Below, piece by piece: positions 1-9,129 of a DNA stretch of 64,000 nt. Each line of letters starts with the position of its first letter. Positions within the stretch are counted from its first letter, which is position 1. The DNA is from Mangrovicoccus algicola (lineage in GTDB: Bacteria; Pseudomonadota; Alphaproteobacteria; Rhodobacterales; Rhodobacteraceae): NCBI RefSeq assembly GCF_014903745.1, contig NZ_JACVXA010000004.1:1-64000 (forward strand), given 5' to 3'. Under the pieces are notes generated by a model that did not search any database, was not told the DNA's origin, and worked only from the letters and a program-made list of their open reading frames with translations. The position numbers were made by a program, and so were the translations under genes.

Positions 1-624
1 GCCCTCCGGCGCGGCGACGGGGCTGCCGCCGGGACGGGCCAGCCCGCCCAGCGTGAGCCGCGGCGCCCCGGCGCCGTCGCGTCCGGCGAGAAACAGCAGC
101 TCCATCCCCTCCCGCGTGCCGAGGAAAAGCGGCAGGCCGGGCACGAGGCGCCGGGTGCCGGGGGCGAAGCTCTCGGCCAGCAGCGCCGCGCCGATCCGCG
201 CCAGCGCCGCCTCGCCGATATCCAGATGCGCGGCCTCCCATTCGGCGATGCGCGTCGTGTCGAGCCGCGCGGTGGCGCCGCGCAGGGTGAAGGGGGCCGG
301 GGCGGGATCGGGGGCCTGAGCAGGCGGATGGTCGCGGAAATGGACGGCCAGGTCGCGTGCATCCATCAGCGGCTGCAGGTCCTGGATGGCCTGCAGGGCC
401 GGGGTGCCGACGAGCTGCACGATCTGCAGCCCCGGCAGCGCCGCCAGCGGCGCGATATCCGCGATGCCGGTCCGGCCGAGATCGAGCGACCGCAGCGCCG
501 CGAGCCCGGCGATCTCCTCCGGCAGGCGGGCGAGCCCGGCCAGGCCGAAGAGGCTCAGCTCGGTGGCGCCGGAGCGGGCCGCCTCGCGGATGCGGCGGAG
601 CGCCTCGTCGTGATCGGTGGTCAT
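1..624 (-). CDS. Leucine-rich-repeat-like protein, C-terminus cut by window edge
   Basis: The reading frame starts at the ATG at 624, with GGAGGA about 8 bases upstream, and runs off the left end of the window, so 208 residues are visible. Residues about 18-75 show leucine-rich spacing (LSLFGLAGLARLPEEI, then LRSLDLGRTGIADIAPL, then LQIVQLVGTPAL), typical of bacterial LRR proteins. No signal peptide is visible. The rest of the visible part is rich in Ala, Gly and Pro and has no motif I recognise. LRR folds usually mediate protein-protein contacts; a specific role cannot be inferred. Confidence 0.7.
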   Translation of the reverse strand, partial: MTTDHDEALRRIREAARSGATELSLFGLAGLARLPEEIAGLAALRSLDLGRTGIADIAPLAALPGLQIVQLVGTPALQAIQDLQPLMDARDLAVHFRDHPPAQAPDPAPAPFTLRGATARLDTTRIAEWEAAHLDIGEAALARIGAALLAESFAPGTRRLVPGLPLFLGTREGMELLFLAGRDGAGAPRLTLGGLARPGGSPVAAPEG

Positions 625-680
625 GGCGGCAGGGTCCTCCGGGCTTGGCGCGCGGACCCTGCCCGCAGGCCCGGGCAGCG

Positions 681-1664
681 TCAAGCGGCGCGGGCGGCGG
701 GCAGGATCGCCTGTTCGATCAGAGCCATGAGATCGCCGAAATAGCCCTGGCTGCGGGCCGGGCGCGTGGGATCGGAGGTGATGACCAGCGACAGGCCCAG
801 ATCCGGGGCGGTGGCCGCGATCTGCCCGCCATAGCCGCGCGCCAGCGCCAGCCGGGTGCCGCCGGGGCGGCCGAGGAACCAGCCCAGCCCGTAATCCAGC
901 CCCGAATAGGGCGACCGGGTGCGGGGGCGGAAACTGTCCTCGACCCAGCGGCGCGACACGACATCGCCGCCGCCCTGCCGGATCGCCTCGGCAAAGCGCA
1001 GCAGGCCTTCGGGCGAGGTGGCCATGTCATTGCCGCCCAGGTAATAGCCCTGCGGATCGGCCACCCAGGGGGCGAAGGGCATGTCCAGCGGGCGGCCCAG
1101 CCGGTTGCGCGCGAGTTCCAGCAGCGACTCGCCCGTCACCTCCGCCAGGATGGCGCCCAGCACGTGGTAGCTGCCGGTGGAATAGAGCATGCAGGCGCCC
1201 GGCTCGGCCACGAAGGGCCGGCTCAGCGCGTCGGCCACCCAGTCCGGCGAGGAGACCCAGGCGCCGTAATTCGCGCCCGAGGTCCGTTCCAGCCCGGCCT
1301 GCATGGTGATCAGGTTCTCCACCGTCAGGCGCGGCACCCGGGGATCGGCGCGCGGCGGCACCAGCCCGGGGGCCAGCGCGCCGATGGTCGCGTCCAGTCC
1401 CGGGATCTCGCCGCGGTCGATCGCGGTGCCGGCCAGCGTGGCGACAAGCGTCTTGGAGACGGATTTCACGTTGGCAGGACGATCGAGCGCCGGGCCGCGG
1501 ACCCGCCGGGCGAGGACGATGCGCCCCTCCTGCGCGACCATCACGGAATGAAGCTGGTCCATCTGCGCGGCGCGGGCGGAGACGGCATCCCAGGGGCTCT
1601 GGGCGGCAAGCCGCGAAGCGGCGATCAGGGCGGGCAGGGCGAGGCAGGCGCGGCGGGTGAGCAT
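681..1664 (-). CDS. Serine hydrolase of the beta-lactamase/penicillin-binding-protein fold
   Basis: This 327-residue protein begins with a twin-arginine-like export signal (TRRACLALPALIAAS; likely cleavage near residue 21), so it probably acts in the periplasm. It carries the SxxK nucleophile motif of class C beta-lactamase-like enzymes as SVSK at 68-71. A tyrosine in the position of the YxN motif is at 161 (YSTGSYHVLG), with Thr instead of Asn. The family includes esterases, D-aminopeptidases and true beta-lactamases; the degenerate second motif argues against calling resistance. The start lacks a good Shine-Dalgarno sequence but gives a complete signal peptide. Confidence 0.85.
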   Translation of the reverse strand: MLTRRACLALPALIAASRLAAQSPWDAVSARAAQMDQLHSVMVAQEGRIVLARRVRGPALDRPANVKSVSKTLVATLAGTAIDRGEIPGLDATIGALAPGLVPPRADPRVPRLTVENLITMQAGLERTSGANYGAWVSSPDWVADALSRPFVAEPGACMLYSTGSYHVLGAILAEVTGESLLELARNRLGRPLDMPFAPWVADPQGYYLGGNDMATSPEGLLRFAEAIRQGGGDVVSRRWVEDSFRPRTRSPYSGLDYGLGWFLGRPGGTRLALARGYGGQIAATAPDLGLSLVITSDPTRPARSQGYFGDLMALIEQAILPAARAA

Positions 1665-1716
1665 GGGCCGATCATGGCGTCCGCCCCGGCTCCGGGCGAG
1701 TCACGAGCCGGTGAGC

Positions 1717-2730
1717 TCAGACCAGGCCGCGCGCCCGCAGCAGGCGATAGACCAGCACCATGAAGCCGGCCCCGGCAAGCAGCGCGGCCGCGCCCGCCAG
1801 ATGCGCGGCATGGCCATGGCCGGTGGTGCCGACCTCGGCCGAGAGCAGGAAGATCATGTTGCCGTCCAGCCCCAGCGGCGCGATGCGCGGGGTCGCCCGG
1901 ATCAGCGCGCCGATGCCGATGAACAGCCCCGCCAGCAGCAGCATGCCGCCGCTGCCGAGCCCCATCGCATCGCCGCCGAAGCGCCAGGCGATCCCGGCCA
2001 GCACCCCCAGCGCCGCGCCGGGCAAGAGGTTGCGCAGCACCGGCGCGGGATCGGCCATGGATCCCATGATCGCCGAGAAGACGCAGAGCGACAGCGCACC
2101 GGCCATCGCGATGATGCTGCCCGTGGCCAGAAGGACGGTGATCCCGGCGGCGGCACACAGGCCCGCCAGCGCCCCGCGCCGCAATGCCATGGACAGGGTA
2201 TGATGCTCAAAGCGGAAGGGATGCGGCGTCTCGCGCGCGGGGGTGAAGGCCAGGCTGGTCAGCGTGACGGCACAGACCCCGATCAGCGTGCACCAGACCC
2301 GGTCCACGGCCAGCTCCAGCGGATCGGCATGCACGGCCAGCGCGGGCAGCATCACCACCGCGCAGGTCATCGCCGCCATCATCGCGCCGTAGGAATAGAT
2401 CGTGCCGATCCAGTAGGCCAGCGCCACCCCGGCAAAGGCGGTCAGCCCCAGCACCGCGACATGAATCACCGGATCGCCGGTCACCACCAGCGCCCCCAGC
2501 CCGATCGCCGCGCCGATCGCCGTGCCCAGCAGCCGCAGCGCCCCGCGGATCAGGATGTCCTCGCGCCAGGGCTGGACGACGACCCAGACCGGCATCGCCG
2601 CCCAGTACGGGTTGGCCAGCCCCAGCGCATGGGCCAGCGCCAGCGCGCCGAAGGCGGCGAGGAACAGCCTCGCGGCGCGCGGCAGGTCCGGGATCAGGTC
2701 GGAAGGCAGGCGGAAACTGGACGGAAACAC
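1717..2730 (-). CDS. FUSC-family inner membrane protein
   Basis: A 337-residue, almost wholly hydrophobic protein with about ten predicted membrane segments in two blocks (roughly 20-165 and 190-325) separated by a polar linker around 170-185. The early segment with NPYWAAMPVWVVVQPWRED fits the FUSC/aromatic-acid-exporter family, in which members drive efflux of compounds such as fusaric acid. It lacks the large soluble domain of YccS/AaeB, so it is a short form. The start is GTG with GGAG about nine bases upstream; no in-frame ATG gives a better start. No membrane-fusion partner lies next to it, so the substrate is unknown. Confidence 0.8.
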   Translation of the reverse strand: MFPSSFRLPSDLIPDLPRAARLFLAAFGALALAHALGLANPYWAAMPVWVVVQPWREDILIRGALRLLGTAIGAAIGLGALVVTGDPVIHVAVLGLTAFAGVALAYWIGTIYSYGAMMAAMTCAVVMLPALAVHADPLELAVDRVWCTLIGVCAVTLTSLAFTPARETPHPFRFEHHTLSMALRRGALAGLCAAAGITVLLATGSIIAMAGALSLCVFSAIMGSMADPAPVLRNLLPGAALGVLAGIAWRFGGDAMGLGSGGMLLLAGLFIGIGALIRATPRIAPLGLDGNMIFLLSAEVGTTGHGHAAHLAGAAALLAGAGFMVLVYRLLRARGLV

Positions 2731-2902
2731 GCGGTATACTCCGGAACGGATGCCCGCCCCCGCCTAGACCCGCGATGCGGCGCAGGGAAGCGGGGCTCAA
2801 GGGAACGTGATCGCCCCCAGGTCCCGGCGGATGCCGCGCAGCCGCAGGCGGCCGGGCGGCGCCCCGCGGGCCGCGGCAGCCTCCTCGCGGCGGCTGCGGG
2901 GC

Positions 2903-3460
2903 TCAGTGGCCGCGCACGGCGCCTATCACGCCCGTCGAGAGGCCGTTGCCGTAATTGATCTCGTAGGCGTTCAGGTCGCCCTCGTCGACCATATAGACCC
3001 CATAGCCGGGATCGAGGAAGGTTACGCGGTTATTCGCGAAATTCATTGCCAGAACGGCATGCCCGCCCAGCCAGACGGGCGGCTGGCCCGGCGTCTGGGT
3101 GTACCAGTAGACGCCCGTCAGGACCGGCTTTGCCGGGCGCGCCTGGCGCAGGATGCGCAGGATGCCTGCGTCATTGGCGAGCGGCAGGGTGGTCACGCGC
3201 AGATATTCGGACAGGACGGTGCCGATGATATCGAGCTGCGTGCCGATATTGTCATAGTCGCGCACCCCCTCCTTGGACTTGTTGACCGCGCCCTCCGCCC
3301 TGCCGCACCAGCTGCGGATCACCTGTTCATCCAGGGTCCTGTTCTGCATCGCCTTCGCCATCATCGCGATGCAGGCGCAGGCACAGCTGTTATCCCTGTC
3401 TTGCTCGTACCAGCTATAGGTGTTTCCGTCGGGCGCCTGGACGCCGTGATGCCATCCCAT
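2903..3460 (-). CDS. Small papain/C39-like cysteine protein
   Basis: The ATG at 3460 follows GGAGGATCG and gives 185 residues; a longer frame upstream has no good start. A cysteine cluster NSCACACIAMM (Cys26, 28, 30) follows Glu19-Gln20. A histidine lies in GGHAVLAM (His134) and an aspartate in LDPGYG (Asp150). This Cys...His...Asp order with a preceding Gln matches papain-like and C39-type peptidases. No signal peptide, membrane segment or transporter domain is present, so it is not a bacteriocin-processing ABC exporter. Three alternating cysteines at the nucleophile position are unusual. Function is unknown: it could be a protease, an effector or a structural homologue. Confidence 0.7.
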   Translation of the reverse strand: MGWHHGVQAPDGNTYSWYEQDRDNSCACACIAMMAKAMQNRTLDEQVIRSWCGRAEGAVNKSKEGVRDYDNIGTQLDIIGTVLSEYLRVTTLPLANDAGILRILRQARPAKPVLTGVYWYTQTPGQPPVWLGGHAVLAMNFANNRVTFLDPGYGVYMVDEGDLNAYEINYGNGLSTGVIGAVRGH

Positions 3461-3593
3461 GTTCCGATCCTCCGGGTTGCGGCGCGGCCCCGATGCCGCG
3501 ACAACATATTCAGGATGACGAATTCGGATGCGGCTGCCTATGCTGAATCTCACAGTCGCAGGGCTGCGGGCAGGGGGCGGCCGGGCTTGCGTA

Positions 3594-3622
3594 TTGACCC
3601 TTGCGCGCGGTTTTCCTAGACC
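3594..3622 (+). promoter_or_regulatory. Putative sigma-70-type promoter of glyQ
   Basis: TTGACC (3594-3599) and TAGACC (3617-3622) are separated by 17 bases and lie about 87 bases before the glyQ start, in a gap with no other gene. The -35 is good and the -10 weak, as is common in alphaproteobacteria. Confidence 0.55.
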
Positions 3623-3708
3623 GCCAGCGACCAAGACCCGCAATTCCGCCCGTCCGGATCGCGTCGGCGCGCGCCGCCCGCTCCGGGACGGCCAGCACGA
3701 GGCCCGCC

Positions 3709-4629
3709 ATGACCGACCGCCCCACCTGTTTCCAGGACATCCTGATGCGCCTCCAGGCCTATTGGGCGCGGCAGGGCTGCGCGGTGCTGCAACCCTATGA
3801 CATGGAGGTGGGCGCGGGGACCTTCCACCCGGCGACCACGCTGCGCGCCCTCGGCTCGAACCCCTGGGCCGCGGCCTATGTCCAGCCCTCGCGCCGCCCG
3901 ACCGACGGCCGCTATGGCGAGAACCCCAACCGGCTGCAGCATTACTACCAGTACCAGGTGCTGATAAAGCCGTCGCCCGCGAACCTGCAGGAGCTGTATC
4001 TGGGAAGCCTCGAGGCGATCGGCATCGAGATGGACCTGCACGACATCCGCTTCGTCGAGGATGACTGGGAAAGCCCGACGCTGGGCGCCTGGGGCCTGGG
4101 CTGGGAAGTCTGGTGCGACGGCATGGAAGTCAGCCAGTTCACCTATTTCCAGCAGGTCGGCGGCCATGACTGCCGCCCCGTCTCGGGCGAGCTGACCTAC
4201 GGGCTGGAACGTCTGGCGATGTATGTGCTGAACATCGACCACGTGATGGACATGCCGTTCAACGATCCCTCCAGCCCGCAGCCCCTGACCTATGGCGACG
4301 TGTTCCGCCAGACCGAAGGCGAGTACAGCCGCTTCAACTTCGACCAGGCGGACACGGAAAAGCTGCTGCAGCATTTCGAGGATGCCGAGGCCGAGTGCCG
4401 GGCGATCCTGGAAGCGCCCTTCGACGATCCCAAGACCGGGCGGCGCATCGTCATGGCCCATCCCGCCTATGACCAGTGCATCAAGGCCAGCCACCTGTTC
4501 AACCTGCTGGATGCGCGGGGCGTGATCTCGGTCACCGAACGGCAGGCCTATATCGGCCGGGTCCGCGCGCTGGCGAAGATGTGCGCCGATGCCTTCGTGC
4601 AGACCGAGGCGGGCGGCTACGCCGCCTGA
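3709..4629 (+). CDS. glyQ: Glycyl-tRNA synthetase alpha subunit
   Basis: GlyQ is the catalytic subunit of the bacterial alpha2beta2 glycyl-tRNA synthetase, which makes Gly-tRNA from glycine, ATP and tRNA-Gly in the cytoplasm. The protein is 306 residues, the usual length. It shows the diagnostic [18 protein letters not shown] block at 32-49, the [20 protein letters not shown] segment and the [13 protein letters not shown] motif. The ATG at 3709 is preceded by a GAGG. The beta subunit gene glyS lies 4.5 kb downstream on the same strand, separated by priA on the opposite strand and two other genes, so the two subunits cannot come from one simple short operon. Confidence 0.98.
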   Translation: MTDRPTCFQDILMRLQAYWARQGCAVLQPYDMEVGAGTFHPATTLRALGSNPWAAAYVQPSRRPTDGRYGENPNRLQHYYQYQVLIKPSPANLQELYLGSLEAIGIEMDLHDIRFVEDDWESPTLGAWGLGWEVWCDGMEVSQFTYFQQVGGHDCRPVSGELTYGLERLAMYVLNIDHVMDMPFNDPSSPQPLTYGDVFRQTEGEYSRFNFDQADTEKLLQHFEDAEAECRAILEAPFDDPKTGRRIVMAHPAYDQCIKASHLFNLLDARGVISVTERQAYIGRVRALAKMCADAFVQTEAGGYAA

Positions 4630-4716
4630 ACCTTCCGGGCGGGGTCCGGTCCGCTTCCGCCGCGCGCGGCGACCGGGGCGGGCCCGTCTTGCGCTCATCT
4701 GTCAGGGGGAGGTTTG

Positions 4717-4770
4717 GAGGTCCCGGGGCGTTGCGGTGTGGGGGCTGTTGATGCGCGGCCCCGGGACCTC
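4717..4770. repeat. 13-bp perfect inverted repeat between convergent glyQ and priA
   Basis: GAGGTCCCGGGGC at 4717-4729 is exactly complementary to 4758-4770, with a 28-base spacer. It lies in the 251-bp gap between the ends of convergent glyQ and priA. It could act as a bidirectional terminator or RNA-processing hairpin, but no T-run follows either arm. Confidence 0.5.
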
Positions 4771-4880
4771 TGGCATCGCGTCGTTGCGATGAGACCGTTA
4801 TGCCGGTGCCCCGTGGCAGGTGCAGGGTGTCCCGGCGGCGGGGCCGGGGTCATTTCGCGGCAGAAACATGGCAGGCGGGA

Positions 4881-7061
4881 TCAGAAGAAGCTCTGCGGGT
4901 CGATATCGACGGAGAGGCGCAGATTGGCAGGCGGGCGGAACTGCGCCAGCCAGGCGCGCAGCGCAGGCTGCAGGGGCGCGGTCTTGCCCGCCTTGACCAG
5001 CAGCCTGACCCGGTGGCGCCCGCGGATCCGCGCGATGGGGGCGGGGGCGGGGCCGTAGACCTCGGCGCCGATCTCCTTCAGCGGGCCCGCGCCGCGCGCC
5101 AGCGCCTGGCCGAAGCCGAAAGCCTGCGCCAGGTCGGGCGAACTCAGCACGATCCCCGCCATCCGGCCATAGGGCGGCATGGCCAGCATCCGCCGTCCCT
5201 CGGCCTCGGCGCGCCAGAACGCCTCCTCGTCGCCCGAGAGGATCGCGCGGATCACCGGGTGGTCCGGCTCGTAGGATTGCAGCAGCGCCAGCCCCGGCTT
5301 CTCGGCGCGCCCGGCGCGGCCCGCCACCTGGCGCATCTGCTGGAAGGTGCGTTCGGCGGCGCGCAGGTCGGACCCTTTCAGCCCCAGATCGGCATCGATC
5401 ACCCCGACCAGCGTCAGGTTGGGAAAATTGTGGCCCTTGGAGACCAGCTGCGTGCCGATGATCAGGTCGGCATCGCCCGCGGCGATCTCCTCGATCCGCG
5501 CCTTCAGATCGCGCGCCGAGGCGAAGAGGTCCGAGGACAGCACCGCCAGCCGGGCCTCGGGAAACAGCTCCTGCGCCTCCTCGGCCAGCCGCTCCACCCC
5601 GGGGCCGACAGGGGCCAGCCGGTCCTCGGCGCCGCATTTGGGGCAGGCTTTCGGCGTGGGGATGGACAATCCGCATTGATGGCAGACCAGGCGGTTCTGG
5701 AACCGGTGCTCCACCAGCCGCGCATCGCAATCGGGACAGCCGATCTGGTCGCCGCAGGCACGGCAGACGGTGACCGGCGCATAGCCGCGGCGGTTGAGGA
5801 AGAACAGCACCTGTTCGCCCTTTTGGAGCCGCGCCTCGGCCGCGCGCTGGAGCGTGGGCGAGATCCAGCGGGTCGCGGGCAGCTCCTCGCGGCGCATGTC
5901 GATGGCGCGCATCTCGGGCAGGACCGAGGGGCCGAAGCGCGAGGACAGGTCCAGCCTGCGATACTTGCCCGCCTCGGCATTGGACCAGCTTTCCAGCGAG
6001 GGCGTGGCCGAGGCCAGCACCACCTGCGCCGCACATAGCGAGGCGCGCAGCACCGCCATGTCGCGGGCATTGTACAGCACCCCGTCCTCCTGCTTGTAGG
6101 AGGTGTCGTGTTCCTCGTCGACGACGATCAGCCCCAGATCGCGGAAGGGCAGGAACAGCGCCGAGCGCGCGCCGATCACCATCTGCGCGCCCCCCTCGGC
6201 CACCATGCGCCAGCAGCGGCGGCGTTCGGTCATGGTCACGCCGTGATGCCATTCGGCCGGCTTCGCGCCGAAGCGCGCCTCCACCCGGGTCAGGAATTCC
6301 GCGGTCAGCGCGATTTCCGGCAGAAGCACCAGCGCCTGCCGACCCGCGGCGAGGCAGGCGGCGACGGCCTCCAGGTAGACCTCGGTCTTGCCCGAGCCGG
6401 TGACGCCCTTCAGCAGCGTCGTGCCATAGGCGCCCGCGCGGATCGCCTCGGCCAGATGTTCTGCCGCCGCGCGCTGGTCGCCGGTCAGCGCCTTGCCGGG
6501 CAGCGACGGGTCGAGGGCGGGATAGGGCGTGTCGCGCGGCGCCTCGATCTCGGCCACGACCCCCTGCTGGACCAGCCCCTTGACCACCGAGGCGGTGACG
6601 CCCGCCTCGTCGGTCAGCTCCTTCAGCGTCACCGGCTGGCCGTCGAAGGCCTCCAGCGCGTCGAGCACTCGGGCCCGCGCATCGGTCATTCGCGACGGCG
6701 TCTCGGATCCGCGCAGCAGCAGGGTCTTCATCGAGGGCGGGTCGCTGAGCCCCGGGGCGCGGGCGGCAAGCCGCAGCATCGCGGGCCAGGGGGTCAGCGT
6801 GTAATCGGCGGCGCGCACCAGGAATTGCTGCATCTCCTCGCGCATCGGCGGCACGTCGAGGACCCGGTAGGCGGCGCGCAGCTTGGCGGCCTCGAACGTG
6901 CCGTCGCCCTCGCCCCAGACCACGCCCAGGATCTTGCGCGGGCCCAGGGGCACTTCGAGGAAATCCCCGGTGCGGCAGCCGCCTTCGGGCGCCTTGTAGT
7001 CCAGAAGCCGGTCCAGCGGCTGGGTGGTGAGGACGGAGATGCGCGTGCCTGCGGGGAACAA
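4881..7061 (-). CDS. priA: Primosomal protein N' (PriA, replication restart helicase)
   Basis: PriA is the superfamily 2 DNA helicase that recognises stalled forks and reloads the replisome. The 726-residue protein has a DNA-binding N-terminus, Walker A GVTGSGKT (219-226), Walker B DEEHD (315-319) and eight zinc-ligand cysteines in CxxC pairs (433/436, 442/445, 460/463, 473/476). Family members are about 720-740 residues. The start must be TTG at 7061: an in-frame TGA lies ten codons upstream and no ATG or GTG occurs before the conserved N-terminus (GTRISVLTTQPLDRLLDYKAP). A weak GGCAGGA lies upstream. It points toward glyQ and is a stand-alone gene between the two glycyl-tRNA synthetase genes. 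Confidence 0.97.
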   Translation of the reverse strand: MFPAGTRISVLTTQPLDRLLDYKAPEGGCRTGDFLEVPLGPRKILGVVWGEGDGTFEAAKLRAAYRVLDVPPMREEMQQFLVRAADYTLTPWPAMLRLAARAPGLSDPPSMKTLLLRGSETPSRMTDARARVLDALEAFDGQPVTLKELTDEAGVTASVVKGLVQQGVVAEIEAPRDTPYPALDPSLPGKALTGDQRAAAEHLAEAIRAGAYGTTLLKGVTGSGKTEVYLEAVAACLAAGRQALVLLPEIALTAEFLTRVEARFGAKPAEWHHGVTMTERRRCWRMVAEGGAQMVIGARSALFLPFRDLGLIVVDEEHDTSYKQEDGVLYNARDMAVLRASLCAAQVVLASATPSLESWSNAEAGKYRRLDLSSRFGPSVLPEMRAIDMRREELPATRWISPTLQRAAEARLQKGEQVLFFLNRRGYAPVTVCRACGDQIGCPDCDARLVEHRFQNRLVCHQCGLSIPTPKACPKCGAEDRLAPVGPGVERLAEEAQELFPEARLAVLSSDLFASARDLKARIEEIAAGDADLIIGTQLVSKGHNFPNLTLVGVIDADLGLKGSDLRAAERTFQQMRQVAGRAGRAEKPGLALLQSYEPDHPVIRAILSGDEEAFWRAEAEGRRMLAMPPYGRMAGIVLSSPDLAQAFGFGQALARGAGPLKEIGAEVYGPAPAPIARIRGRHRVRLLVKAGKTAPLQPALRAWLAQFRPPANLRLSVDIDPQSFF

Positions 7062-7313
7062 GGGGGGGTATCCTGCCGGTCTCGGATGTCAGGCCCGAGC
7101 CGTAGCGGAGGAAGCGGGGCAAGGGCAAGGGCGCAGGCGGGATGGCGGTCCCGCTGCGGGCGGGGCGATGGTGTCATCCTGCGGGGCGGCGCGCGTCGCG
7201 GCGGGTCCGGCGCTGCCCCGCCCGGCCGGGCGGCGCCACGGGGGCTGCGGCCATTCGGTCTTTGGCGGGCGGCGGAGGGCGGGGTATCAGGGGAGGCGGG
7301 CAGGAGGGCAGCC

Positions 7314-7832
7314 ATGCAGGGAAAATGGATCGCCGGGATGATCGTCGGCGCCGCGGCGGCGGCAGGCGCCGCGATGTACTATCTGCAGGTCTACTACTAT
7401 TACGACCCGGTCCCGGCGGCGCAGCTGGAGATCCGCCTGACCCCGCGATCGGGCGAGGCCGGGCCGCTGCCTGCGGCGGCGGTCGAGGCGATCGATGCCG
7501 CCTCCTCGCCCATCCGCTTCCGCGCCTGTTTCGAGACCCCGGTCCCGCTGGCGGAGCTGCGCGCGCGCTACGAGGCCTATCCCGCGGCGGAGCCGCTGAC
7601 CGCGCCGGGCTGGTTCTCCTGCTTCGATGCCGCGGCGATCGGCGCGGCGCTGGAGGATGGCACCGCCACCGCCTTCCTGGGCGAGCGCGACATCCGCTAC
7701 GGCATCGACCGGGTGGTCGCGGTGACGCAGGGCGGGCAGGGCTATGCCTGGCATCAGATCAATCCCTGCGGCGAGACGGTCTTCGACGGGGAACCCGCCC
7801 CCGAGGGCTGTCCGCCGCCTCCTGAGGAGTGA
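7314..7832 (+). CDS. Membrane-anchored DUF6446-type conserved protein
   Basis: A 172-residue protein with one N-terminal membrane segment (about 6-23) followed by a tyrosine-rich YYLQVYYYYDPVP stretch and an exported or cytoplasmic domain with three conserved cysteines. From memory it resembles the Rhodobacteraceae family called DUF6446, which usually sits between glyQ and glyS; I could not run a search. AGGAGG lies six bases before the ATG. Its stop overlaps a GTG, and the gltS start lies just downstream, so the two are probably cotranscribed toward glyS. Function is unknown. Confidence 0.8.
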   Translation: MQGKWIAGMIVGAAAAAGAAMYYLQVYYYYDPVPAAQLEIRLTPRSGEAGPLPAAAVEAIDAASSPIRFRACFETPVPLAELRARYEAYPAAEPLTAPGWFSCFDAAAIGAALEDGTATAFLGERDIRYGIDRVVAVTQGGQGYAWHQINPCGETVFDGEPAPEGCPPPPEE

Positions 7833-7837
7833 CGGTC

Positions 7838-9058
7838 ATGGACGCAGCCGACCCCATCCTGATCGGCGGCTTCGCCGCCTTCACCATCGCCATCGTGGTC
7901 TATTTCGCGGGGGTGCGCCTGACCGCGCTGGTGCCGTTCCTGCGGGCCTGGTCGATCCCGGAACCGGTTTCGGGCGGTCTGCTGGCAGCGGCGATCGCCT
8001 GGGCGGTGGTGATGCTGACCGGGCGGGAGGTGGCCTGGGACCTCGCGGCGCGGGATTTCCTGCTGGTCTATTTCTTCACCACGGTCGGGCTGTCGGCGCG
8101 GCTGTCGGACCTGGTGCGCGGCGGCCCCGTCCTGGCGGTGATGCTGGCGCTGACGCTGGGCTACATGGTGGTGCAGGCGGGGATCGGCATCCTCGCCGCG
8201 CTGGCCTTCGGCCTGCCACCGCAGGCCGGGACGATGCTGGGGACCGCGTCGCTGATCGGCGGGCATGGCACGGCGATCGCCTGGGGGCCGGTGGTGCAGC
8301 AGACCCATGGCGTGCCCGGCGCGGCGGAACTGGGCATCGCGATGGCCACGCTGGGGCTGATCGCGGCAAGCGTTCTGGGCGGACCGATGGCCCGGTTCCT
8401 GATCGACCGCCACCGCCTGGCGATCCCCGGCGCGGATCCGGCCTCATTTGCCGCGGCGGCCGTCTCGGCGGAGGGCCATGCCCCGGGCCGCGTCAGCAAC
8501 GGCGATTTCCTGCGCGCGATCCTGTGGATCAACATCGCCGTGGGCCTCGGCACGGCGCTGCACGGGGCGCTGACGGAACTGGGGGTGATGCTGCCGCTCT
8601 TCGTGCCCTGCCTGCTGAGCGGCATCGCCTTGTCGAACACCGTGCCGCGCCTGCTGCCGCGGATCGAGTGGCCCGCCGGAACTCCCGCCATGGAGCTGAT
8701 CCGGGAATTCAGCCTGTCGGTTTTCCTGTCGATGTCGCTGATGTCGATGGAACTGTGGACGCTGGCCGCGCATGCCGGGGTGCTGGCGCTGGGGATCGTG
8801 CTGCAATCGGCGGCGGCGGCGGGCTTCATCCTGCTGGTGGTGTTCCGCGCCATGGGGCGAGACTATTTCGCGGCGGTCGTCGCGGCGGGGTTCGCGGGCT
8901 TCTCGCTGGGCGCCACGCCCACCGCCATCGCCAACATGACGGCGGTGACCCAGCGCTATGGCCCCGCGCCGCTGGCCTTCATCGTGCTTCCGCTGGTCTC
9001 GGCCTTCTTCGTCGATCTCGCCAATGCGCTGGTGATCCAGCTCTCGCTGGGTCTCTGA
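7838..9058 (+). CDS. gltS: Sodium/glutamate symporter, GltS family
   Basis: A 406-residue integral membrane protein of about ten to twelve hydrophobic segments. The N-terminal half contains the GltS re-entrant loop signature SLIGGHGTAIAWGP, and the C-terminal half the pseudo-symmetric SLGATPTAIANMTAVT loop. GltS proteins import L-glutamate with sodium. ATG 7838 is chosen over the overlapping GTG at 7829 because GAGGAG lies eight bases before it. The gene follows the DUF6446-type gene by five bases and precedes glyS by 71 bases, so it appears to be part of the glyS transcription unit. Confidence 0.93.
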   Translation: MDAADPILIGGFAAFTIAIVVYFAGVRLTALVPFLRAWSIPEPVSGGLLAAAIAWAVVMLTGREVAWDLAARDFLLVYFFTTVGLSARLSDLVRGGPVLAVMLALTLGYMVVQAGIGILAALAFGLPPQAGTMLGTASLIGGHGTAIAWGPVVQQTHGVPGAAELGIAMATLGLIAASVLGGPMARFLIDRHRLAIPGADPASFAAAAVSAEGHAPGRVSNGDFLRAILWINIAVGLGTALHGALTELGVMLPLFVPCLLSGIALSNTVPRLLPRIEWPAGTPAMELIREFSLSVFLSMSLMSMELWTLAAHAGVLALGIVLQSAAAAGFILLVVFRAMGRDYFAAVVAAGFAGFSLGATPTAIANMTAVTQRYGPAPLAFIVLPLVSAFFVDLANALVIQLSLGL

Positions 9059-9129
9059 GGCGCTTGCCATTCCCCGCCCGCGGCTGGTATCGCCCGCGGG
9101 ACCCTGACCAGACGCAGAGACCTTTTCCG

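Noticed and set aside
3461-3708. Glycine riboswitch or T-box before glyQ
   Set aside because: Only a promoter-like pair was seen; no conserved aptamer or specifier structure could be recognised.
4798-7128. 776-codon minus-strand frame overlapping priA in another frame
   Set aside because: The priA frame has intact helicase and zinc motifs; this one is low-complexity Gly/Arg.
7218-7233. 16-bp GC palindrome between priA and the DUF6446-type gene
   Set aside because: Pure G/C palindromes are common by chance at this base composition; no other support.
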